Of a DNA stretch of 19,985 nucleotides, positions 14,550-19,985 are shown one piece after another. This stretch comes from JBGSMB01 sp041740375 (GTDB taxonomy: Bacteria > Patescibacteriota > Saccharimonadia > Saccharimonadales > JAGQMS01): assembly GCA_041740375.1 (NCBI GenBank), contig JBGSMB010000018.1, forward strand, positions 1 through 19,985. Direction: 5' to 3'. The notes under the pieces are model-generated. The model was not told the DNA's origin and did not search any database. It worked only from the letters and a program-made list of their open reading frames with translations. A program made the translations under genes and the position numbers. Position 1 is the first letter of the stretch. Each line of letters starts with the position of its first letter.

Positions 14550-16415
14550 CTATAAATACAGCGCAGCTGCTTTAGGAAGTTTTGACCCCTTCAAAATCTC
14601 TATTACTTCTTCGGCATCAATTGTTTCTTTCTCAAGCAAAGCATCTTTTAGCTTATCGAGATATTTTCTGTTTTCCTTTATAACAACTTCAGCCCGCTTC
14701 GCGGCTTCTGTCATAAGGCTTGCTACTTCTTCGTCAATCAGACGCGCCGTATCGTCTGAATAAGTCTTGTCATGCACTAATCTGTCGAGCATCATGCCGT
14801 CTTCTGTGTGAAATACTTTGTTTCTCAAACCTTTGCTGCCCATGCCTTGGTTAACAACCATGTCGCGCGCTAGACCGGTGGCGTTCTGTAGATCACTTCC
14901 AGCGCCGGTTGTTACTCTGTCTGCTCCATACACAACTTCTTCAGCTATACGGCCGCCCATCATTCTAGCCAGGATGTCTTTATATTCGATGATCGAATGA
15001 TAGCTTTTATCTTCAGGCGGAATAAACCAAGTTACGCCACCAGTGCCACCACGTGGAATAATCGTTACTTTGTGGACCATGTCACTATCTGGTAGTACGT
15101 GGCCAACGATTGCATGACCGGCTTCGTGATAGGCAGTAAGCTCCTTTTCTCTATCGTTCATGACTTTCGTTTTTCTTTCTGGCCCAATTGCAACTTTTTC
15201 TAGAGCTTCAGTTACGTCTGCGTTTGTGATTTCTTTGCGGGCATGTCTCGCGGCAATTATTGCTGCTTCGTTTGCGATATTAGCAAGATCTGCGCCTGAC
15301 GAACCGGCAGTTTTTGCGGCCAGCGCATCTATGTCGACACCCTTAGCTACAGGCTTCTTCTCAAAGTGAACTTGTAAAATTGCTTCACGCGCTTTACGGT
15401 CAGGCAAGCCGATCAATACTCGACGGTCGAAGCGTCCGGGGCGAAGCAACGCCGGATCAAGTACGTCTGAACGGTTTGTTGCGGCCAATACAATTACGTT
15501 TTCGCCTTGCTCAAACCCGTCCATCTCTACCAGAATCTGATTAAGTGTTTGCTCTCGCTCATCATGTCCGCCACCCATGCCACTACCGCGCTTACGTCCC
15601 ACTGCGTCGATTTCATCCACAAAGATGATGCAAGGTGCATTCTTCTTGGCCTTAGAGAATAAGTCTCGAACTCTGCTTGCACCAACCCCTACAAACATCT
15701 CCACGAACTCTGATCCAGAAATGCTAAAGAAAGGTACGTCAGCCTCACCTGCTACAGCGCGAGCCAACATAGTCTTACCTGTTCCCGGAGGACCTACTAG
15801 TAGTACTCCTTTAGGAATACGAGCTCCAGTGGCTTCAAACTTTTTAGGAAACTTCAAAAATTCAACTACTTCACTTAAGTCTTCTTTGGCTTCATCGTTG
15901 CCTGCAATATTTTTAAAAGTAGCTTTTTCTTTTTCTCCACCGTAGAGTCTTGCCTTGCTTTTTCCAAAACTCATCGCCTGGTTACCCTGCCCTTGGCTAG
16001 AACGGAATAGGAACATCAATATCAAGCCAAACGCCACAATAGGCAGCACGGTAGTGAATACAAGTTGCCAAATGTTTCCGCTATTTGATGGTGGCTGAGG
16101 ATTCACTACTACAGGCGCATCTTTGTTTAATCCTTGTTCAAAAATACTCGAGCCAGCCTCTTTAAAGGCCTTTTCTGATGGGTCTTCTTCTCCCTTTTTC
16201 GTTACTTCTACTGTGTTGCCAATTAACGTCAACTCGGCGATCTCACCTTTATTAGCACGGGCTACTACATCACTCAAAGGAACTTCGGTAAGCTTGGAAG
16301 GCTGTGAAAGCGAAGCGTAGAGAATTACTCCAAAAAGCAGTAGCAAAATAATAAATCCAATGTTCTTGAATTGTTTCTTCTTAGAAACAGGTGTTTTTTC
16401 TATCTTGTTATCCAT
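14550..16415 (-). CDS. ftsH: ATP-dependent zinc metalloprotease FtsH
   Basis: A 621-residue membrane protease that degrades misfolded and short-lived proteins. Transmembrane helices are at about 19-36 and 116-137. The AAA module has Walker A GPPGTGKT (208-215), Walker B IIFVDEID (263-270) and the second-region NRSDVLDPALLRPGRFDRR with arginine fingers (R326, R329). The protease domain has zinc motif HEAGH (430-434) and a third ligand D508 in GAGSDLQNATGL. All key residues are present and the length is normal. It starts 11 bases after the tilS stop, has no Shine-Dalgarno, and a TATAAT overlaps the tilS stop (16426-16431), so an internal promoter is possible. Confidence 0.99.
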   Translation of the reverse strand: MDNKIEKTPVSKKKQFKNIGFIILLLLFGVILYASLSQPSKLTEVPLSDVVARANKGEIAELTLIGNTVEVTKKGEEDPSEKAFKEAGSSIFEQGLNKDAPVVVNPQPPSNSGNIWQLVFTTVLPIVAFGLILMFLFRSSQGQGNQAMSFGKSKARLYGGEKEKATFKNIAGNDEAKEDLSEVVEFLKFPKKFEATGARIPKGVLLVGPPGTGKTMLARAVAGEADVPFFSISGSEFVEMFVGVGASRVRDLFSKAKKNAPCIIFVDEIDAVGRKRGSGMGGGHDEREQTLNQILVEMDGFEQGENVIVLAATNRSDVLDPALLRPGRFDRRVLIGLPDRKAREAILQVHFEKKPVAKGVDIDALAAKTAGSSGADLANIANEAAIIAARHARKEITNADVTEALEKVAIGPERKTKVMNDREKELTAYHEAGHAIVGHVLPDSDMVHKVTIIPRGGTGGVTWFIPPEDKSYHSIIEYKDILARMMGGRIAEEVVYGADRVTTGAGSDLQNATGLARDMVVNQGMGSKGLRNKVFHTEDGMMLDRLVHDKTYSDDTARLIDEEVASLMTEAAKRAEVVIKENRKYLDKLKDALLEKETIDAEEVIEILKGSKLPKAAALYL

Positions 16416-16426
16416 AGGTCTACATA

Positions 16427-17344
16427 TTATACACGCAGGGTTTTCCCGCTAGACGAAATCACAATCCTTACTGATCGTTTCGTTGCAAATAGTTTGTGTC
16501 TCTTATCGATATCCATACTAGTACCCGGTCTTCCAACTTTACTCATAACGACCACCCGCTCGATCAAAGCGCTAGAAATATCATGAATACCTACGTGCTT
16601 CATAAGCGACGAAAGTAGCTCACAGGCCAACGCATGATCAAGCGATGCGATAAGCGTGCGTGGTAAGGTTACGCCTCGTTTACTTATTGCGCGCGCTATA
16701 GTTGGAGCAAGCTCAATATCAATTTTGTTACTAATTTCTTCTGAATGATCAATAATCTTGACCATCCTTGCCCGCCATTCTGGATTTGACCTATTATTTA
16801 AAATTTTACGTAGTTTATTTCTTAGATATTTTTCATCACTGTTTGTACTGTCCTCGCCCCAAGATATATTTTGTGACATAGCATATGCTACAAGTTCCTT
16901 TTTCGGTATATGCAGGAAAGGACGCAGTAAGTGTGGGTGAGATCGAAGCGCAGAAAGACCTCGGTTGCCGGTCCCACGAAGTAAATTTATGATCGCAGTT
17001 TCGATTCGATCGTCTTGATGGTGCGCAGTAACGATACTTATTGCTTTGTATTTGTATTTGAGCTCATAAAGAAAATGATAGCGAGCGATTCTCGCCTGCT
17101 CCTCGCTTGCGCTATGGCCCAATTCAACGCGCTTCGACTCAAAATGTAATCCCAGACTCTCTGCTTCACTCTTAACAAGATTTAAATCTTCCGCAGAATC
17201 AGTACGAATTCCATGATCAAAATGCGCCACAACAAACCTGTTTTTTTCGGGATCTTGCGAGACGATATGTAATAAAACCATAGAGTCTACACCTCCAGAA
17301 ATTGCTAAAATATGCTTGCCCGCCGGCAGTCTTACATCAAACAT
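16427..17344 (-). CDS. tilS: tRNA(Ile)-lysidine synthetase TilS (short form)
   Basis: A 305-residue N-type ATP pyrophosphatase that changes C34 of the CAU anticodon of tRNA-Ile2 to lysidine. The PP-loop SGGVDS is at 16-21. VAHFDHGIR, VTAHHQDDRIETAIINLLRGTG, LRPFL and EDSTN follow as in TilS. It is close to the short TilS proteins that lack the second C-terminal domain of the E. coli enzyme (432 aa). The gene pair tilS-ftsH is conserved in many bacteria, here without hpt. The ATG at 17344 lies 40 bases after the unknown gene; TACAAT lies 11 bases upstream. Confidence 0.95.
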   Translation of the reverse strand: MFDVRLPAGKHILAISGGVDSMVLLHIVSQDPEKNRFVVAHFDHGIRTDSAEDLNLVKSEAESLGLHFESKRVELGHSASEEQARIARYHFLYELKYKYKAISIVTAHHQDDRIETAIINLLRGTGNRGLSALRSHPHLLRPFLHIPKKELVAYAMSQNISWGEDSTNSDEKYLRNKLRKILNNRSNPEWRARMVKIIDHSEEISNKIDIELAPTIARAISKRGVTLPRTLIASLDHALACELLSSLMKHVGIHDISSALIERVVVMSKVGRPGTSMDIDKRHKLFATKRSVRIVISSSGKTLRV

Positions 17345-17384
17345 GGATGCTAAGGATTGTACACCGACAAGCCTGTCAACAAAA

Positions 17385-18089
17385 TTATGGTCGAGTTAAT
17401 ACCGATCGACGAGCAGCAGAGGGGCGAAGCATAACCTTTGCTTTGTTTGCGACCGTTCTTGCACTGTTTAATGTGTTACCCGCATCTTGTACGAGACTCA
17501 CTGCAGTAGCGCCAACGGACCGACTAAACCAAGTTAGCCCCAATATTGGTCTATCAAATGCGACTTCATGCCTCGCCGCGTTAACTAAATTACTCGTCCG
17601 ATAATATGGGTTGTCTGATTGTCTAAGGACCTCAGCCGCCCGGGTGTATTCTCCAATTGCTTGACGATCAGCGGTTCTTGCATGATCTGGGTCGGTAGCC
17701 AACAGACCAGAGACTGTAGCCATACGTGCCAATAATCCAATGCTCGCTCCATGTTCAGCGCATAAATATTTGTAAGCTTCACGATCATAGTCCTCAAGTG
17801 TACACGCCTCGGAAATAAGGGCTATCGACTCTTCCAGAGTAGCGCGCGCAATGCCTAAATTGAGTACCGGATCTTCTTGTATAGCATCTCTTACGTAAGT
17901 AAATCCAAGATCTCTAAGGACTCGTGCAATTTGCACGAGGTTTCTTGGGGTGTCTTCCACATCATACTGTGCCAAAGCTGCAAAATATGCCTCTCGAGCA
18001 CTATTGTTGTCACCTTTCAAAGAATCAGACAGTCCTTTCATGTGTAGCAAATCTGCTTGAGGCTTGGGATGAAGATTTATTTTATTCAT
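17385..18089 (-). CDS. Unknown helical protein with TPR-like character
   Basis: Not recognised. A 234-residue soluble protein, mostly helical, rich in alanine and with TPR-like stretches (SDSLKGDNNSAREAYFAALAQY, IGEYTRAAEVLRQS). The C-terminus is basic (PSAARRSVLTRP). No enzyme motif is seen. ATG at 18089 is chosen because the -10 TATAAT (18096-18101) would lie inside any reading from the in-frame TTG at 18104. The promoter ends 6 bases before the ATG and no Shine-Dalgarno exists. It leads the tilS-ftsH group. Confidence 0.75.
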   Translation of the reverse strand: MNKINLHPKPQADLLHMKGLSDSLKGDNNSAREAYFAALAQYDVEDTPRNLVQIARVLRDLGFTYVRDAIQEDPVLNLGIARATLEESIALISEACTLEDYDREAYKYLCAEHGASIGLLARMATVSGLLATDPDHARTADRQAIGEYTRAAEVLRQSDNPYYRTSNLVNAARHEVAFDRPILGLTWFSRSVGATAVSLVQDAGNTLNSARTVANKAKVMLRPSAARRSVLTRP

Positions 18090-18095
18090 ATATCT

Positions 18096-18124
18096 ATTAT
18101 ACAATCTTGTATACTATTGGTCAA
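18096..18124 (-). promoter_or_regulatory. Near-consensus promoter of the unknown-tilS-ftsH group
   Basis: Minus strand TTGACC (18119-18124), a 17-base spacer and perfect TATAAT (18096-18101). Only 6 bases lie between the -10 box and ATG 18089, so a leaderless transcript is expected. Confidence 0.82.
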
Positions 18125-18151
18125 AGTAATGACGTTTTCATTCGATGGTGA

Positions 18152-18180
18152 TAGACTAAATCTTGCTTTTCTTTTAGGAT
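18152..18180 (+). promoter_or_regulatory. Possible tRNA promoter
   Basis: TAGACT (18152-18157), a 17-base spacer and TAGGAT (18175-18180), about 25 bases before the tRNA. The -10 match is moderate. The -35 is the same hexamer as that proposed for rimB. Confidence 0.4.
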
Positions 18181-18205
18181 AAGAGCGTCTCGCAAGTCAA
18201 AGTTT

Positions 18206-18282
18206 GGCAGGATAGCTCAGTTGGTTAGAGCGCAGGACTCATAAGCCTGAGGTCGCGAGTTCAAATCTCGCTCCTGCTACCA
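18206..18282 (+). tRNA. tRNA-Met (anticodon CAT), CCA encoded
   Basis: A 77-base cloverleaf with acceptor GGCAGGA/TCCTGCT (with a G1-U72 wobble), TA at 8-9, D arm GCTC/GAGC, anticodon arm with loop CTCATAA (CAT), variable AGGTC, T arm GCGAG/CTCGC with TTCAAAT, then A-CCA. The closing pair 31-39 is A-G. G1-U72 is also found in some elongator Met tRNAs. It lacks initiator features such as an unpaired position 1. The CAT anticodon also fits tRNA-Ile2, the TilS substrate, so Met versus Ile2 is not settled. An extended terminator follows. Confidence 0.93.
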
Positions 18283-18345
18283 AATTAAAGCCCCGGATTT
18301 TTTCCGGGTTTTTAATTTGGTAGGCTCGATTTGAACGTGCGACTG
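18250..18345. repeat. Imperfect inverted copy of the tRNA 3' end
   Basis: The reverse complement of 18311-18345 repeats parts of the tRNA T arm in order: GTCGC, GTTCAAATC, GAGC and CTACCAAATTAAA, with a gap of about 5 bases in the acceptor. The match runs past the CCA into the terminator stem. It is not a full tRNA. Confidence 0.7.
18284..18318 (+). terminator. Intrinsic terminator of the tRNA
   Basis: CCCGGA-TTTTT-TCCGGG (18292-18308) followed by a T run. An outer 13-bp pairing CTACCAAATTAAA (18277-18289) with TTTAATTTGGTAG (18311-18323) takes in the tRNA CCA end. Confidence 0.88.
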
Positions 18346-18373
18346 CTGAGTTTTCGTAAACAAAGATGCAATG

Positions 18374-18402
18374 AAAAAACCTCGGATCCCCCGAGGTTTT
18401 TT
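18374..18402. terminator. Bidirectional terminator of the 24-codon unit
   Basis: A perfect 12-bp stem AAAAAACCTCGG / CCGAGGTTTTTT with loop ATCCC. It gives a T run on both strands, so it ends the minus-strand small transcript and backs up the tRNA terminator. Confidence 0.92.
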
Positions 18403-18413
18403 CGTTTATATTT

Positions 18414-18488
18414 TTAGTTTAGACAAAGTAATTTGTCGACTGCTAGTACCTTCTCGCAAGAGGTAGCTACTAGCTCGTAGTTGAGCAT
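18414..18488 (-). CDS. 24-residue peptide gene with strong expression signals
   Basis: Minus strand ATG at 18488, TAA at 18414-18416. The peptide starts MLNYELVATSCEK and ends DKLLCLN, with two cysteines and no long hydrophobic run. AAGGAG (18495-18500) lies 6 bases upstream, a near-ideal Shine-Dalgarno. The promoter at 18525-18553 is fully consensus, and a terminator follows 11 bases after the stop. The unit is independent of neighbours. The same RNA can also fold (GCTAG/CTAGC outside TACCT/AGGTA), so a structured small RNA is an alternative. I know no family for it. Confidence 0.62.
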   Translation of the reverse strand: MLNYELVATSCEKVLAVDKLLCLN

Positions 18489-18524
18489 ATTTTTCTCCTT
18501 TTTGTTTTATTTTATTGTAAATAT

Positions 18525-18553
18525 ATTATAGCAAATATATGTTATTTTGTCAA
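18525..18553 (-). promoter_or_regulatory. Full-consensus sigma70 promoter of the 24-codon unit
   Basis: Minus strand TTGACA (18548-18553), 17-base spacer, TATAAT (18525-18530), all twelve bases matching consensus. The -35 overlaps the TGA stop of the P-type ATPase. It is the best promoter in the window. Predicted start near 18518. Confidence 0.9.
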
Positions 18554-19985
18554 CTAGCAGCTTTTTCTCTTCTTTTTGCGTACACTTCAAACCTATCAAA
18601 CGCTGGTCGAAGCGCTTTCATGAAGAAGTACAAGAACACGGCACCAGAAATGATTATGACCCAATCACTCAGTGCAAGCGGCTGAACTTTCATAAACTCG
18701 GAAAATTGTGGCACATATAGAAGTGTTACCTGTGTGAAAATAGTAAGGAAGACCGTTACGCTTAGCCATGGGTTTTGATACCAACGCAGGTGATAACTGT
18801 TTCGAATGTCATAGAGCCGCGCTTTTTCAAATATCACCATACCCACAAACACAGCAGACGTTGCTGCGATCGCACCCCTGCTGGCATCAATTTGTGCATA
18901 CATCGCTAGTAGTATTGCGCTCATCGCGATGCTAAATACGATAATCTCAAGCCATACGCGCCGCGTAAGAATTTGCTCTTGAAAGCGCTTAGGATATGCC
19001 TTGAGTATGTTCTTTTGTGCAGGATCAGCCCCAAGTGCAATAGCAGGAATGCCATCAGTCAAAATATTGGTAAACAGAATTTGAGCTGCTGTTAAGATAA
19101 GATTTTGGAAAAGGATGATACCGATCAGAATCGCCAGTACTTCTGCAATATTCGTAGAAAGTAAAAAGTTTACGAACTTGCGAACATTATCGTAAATGCC
19201 ACGGCCCTCTTCGATAGCGCTAATAATAGTCAAAAACTGATCATCGAGAAGTATGATGTCAGCAGCCTCTTTGGCGGCGTCGGTGCCAGTAATACCCATA
19301 GCAATGCCGATATCTGCAGCTTTGATGGCCGGGGCATCATTCACGCCGTCACCTGTCATTGCCACTTGGTGACCGTGTCGCTTAAGTGCCATAACTATCC
19401 GAATTTTGTGCTCAGGGTTAACACGGGCAAACACGGAAACCGATTCAATCTTTTTTTCAAATTCCTCTGGACTTAGAGCGTCAATATCAACCCCGCTCAT
19501 CGCAGTTCCTTTGAGACCGATTTCCTTTGCAATTGCACGAGCTGTTTCGATATTGTCACCAGTAATCATGATGACTCGTATACCGCTATCCATTTGTACT
19601 CTGTGAATTACCTCAACAACTTCGTGACGTGGAGGGTCAATCATTGCCTGTAAGCCCAGTAATGTCATACCCTTTTCGGCATCTTCCACGTCTTTTGGCT
19701 GAGACTTTACTGTTTTCTCTGCTACGGCTAGCACTCGAAGCGCTCTTGCCGCCATTTCACTATTTGCTTCTAAGAATTTCTGTTTGATTTCTTTCGTGAG
19801 AGGATGTGTTTTGCCGTCTACGGTTTGATAGTGAGTACATGATTCAATAACAATTTCTGTAGCGCCTTTTTGAGCCACATAAAAGCCTAACCCTGCTTTA
19901 TGAACAGTGGTCATCCGCTTCCTGTCGCTAGAAAATGGAAACTCATTTACTCTAGGATATGTTTCTTGTTCGGTCTCCGTAATAA
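18550..19985 (-). CDS. P2A-type (Ca2+-type) cation-transporting ATPase, C-terminal part (cut by window edge)
   Basis: At least 477 residues read openly to the right edge, so the ATG at 19914 is internal. Just upstream of it lies NEFPFSSDRKRMTTV, the nucleotide-domain motif. The P-domain has MITGDNIETARAIA and TGDGVNDAPAIKAADIGIAMG. The membrane part has NFLLSTNIAEVLAI (M5) and FTNILTDGIPAIALG (M6), with Asn, Thr and Asp in the places of Ca2+-binding residues in SERCA-type pumps, and a Cation_ATPase_C region with about six helices. The phosphorylated DKTG motif lies outside. The substrate is probably Ca2+, but this is inferred. The gene ends at TGA 18550-18552. Confidence 0.96.
   Translation of the reverse strand, partial: ITETEQETYPRVNEFPFSSDRKRMTTVHKAGLGFYVAQKGATEIVIESCTHYQTVDGKTHPLTKEIKQKFLEANSEMAARALRVLAVAEKTVKSQPKDVEDAEKGMTLLGLQAMIDPPRHEVVEVIHRVQMDSGIRVIMITGDNIETARAIAKEIGLKGTAMSGVDIDALSPEEFEKKIESVSVFARVNPEHKIRIVMALKRHGHQVAMTGDGVNDAPAIKAADIGIAMGITGTDAAKEAADIILLDDQFLTIISAIEEGRGIYDNVRKFVNFLLSTNIAEVLAILIGIILFQNLILTAAQILFTNILTDGIPAIALGADPAQKNILKAYPKRFQEQILTRRVWLEIIVFSIAMSAILLAMYAQIDASRGAIAATSAVFVGMVIFEKARLYDIRNSYHLRWYQNPWLSVTVFLTIFTQVTLLYVPQFSEFMKVQPLALSDWVIIISGAVFLYFFMKALRPAFDRFEVYAKRREKAAS

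Noticed and set aside
17365..17376. Short palindrome GACAAGCCTGTC upstream of tilS
   Set aside because: The arms are only 4-5 bases and no promoter fits around it well, so chance is likely.
18090..18104. TTG at 18104 as start of the helical unknown gene
   Set aside because: The -10 TATAAT lies inside that extension.
19912..19914. ATG at 19914 as the P-type ATPase start
   Set aside because: The frame stays open to the window edge and encodes the conserved FPFSSDRKRM motif upstream.
1..19985. Recoded UGA (Gracilibacteria/SR1 code)
   Set aside because: UGA ends several genes at natural family ends and no in-frame UGA occurs in the conserved genes.
1..19985. CRISPR array, insertion sequence or prophage
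   Set aside because: No spaced direct repeats, transposase, integrase or phage structural gene was seen.

Overview
The window looks like a core-genome segment of a streamlined bacterium with the standard genetic code. UGA ends several clear genes (the peroxiredoxin at 9680-10132, the P-type ATPase, and the 117-residue ORF at 7334-7687), which argues against the UGA-recoded CPR groups. Very tight gene packing, short family members (HrcA about 235 aa, TilS 305 aa), a TM-anchored fasciclin protein and many tiny lineage-type ORFs suggest a Patescibacteria/CPR organism, most likely Saccharibacteria. That placement is an inference. No mobile element, CRISPR array or phage gene was seen.

Layout from left to right. 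At 1-918 on the minus strand lie rimK (cut by the window edge), a rimB-type retropepsin-like protease and a 38-residue membrane peptide, all downstream of dnaJ (945-2051). dnaJ has its own CIRCE element and diverges from an OmpR-family response regulator/histidine kinase pair on the plus strand (2135-3816). A membrane-anchored FAS1 (fasciclin) protein follows, closed by a strong bidirectional terminator. At 4547-8912 on the minus strand is the main heat-shock cluster: hrcA, grpE, two unknown small ORFs, dnaK and a DUF5680-like ORF. CIRCE operators precede hrcA and dnaK. Upstream of hrcA is a divergent guanylate-kinase-like gene. A Bcp-type peroxiredoxin runs on the plus strand (9680-10132).

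The next minus-strand block holds a SET-domain protein, lepA and a 2H phosphoesterase, packed within a few bases of each other. murJ comes next, then ftsH, tilS and an unknown helical-repeat-like gene. A tRNA with anticodon CAT (18206-18282, plus strand) ends in a terminator. Facing it is a minus-strand unit too small for normal gene calling: a consensus promoter, a strong Shine-Dalgarno, a 24-codon ORF and a terminator (18374-18553). The right edge is the C-terminal two-thirds or less of a P2A-type Ca2+ ATPase.

Functionally the window is about protein quality control. It combines the HrcA/CIRCE-controlled DnaK-DnaJ-GrpE machine, the FtsH membrane protease and EF4/LepA with peroxide defence, cell-wall lipid II export (MurJ), tRNA lysidine synthesis (TilS) and two-component signalling. 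Two things stand out. First, several operon-first genes have a -10 box ending only 5-8 bases before the ATG and no Shine-Dalgarno, so they are probably leaderless. Second, the free-standing 24-codon unit next to the tRNA has the best promoter in the window.
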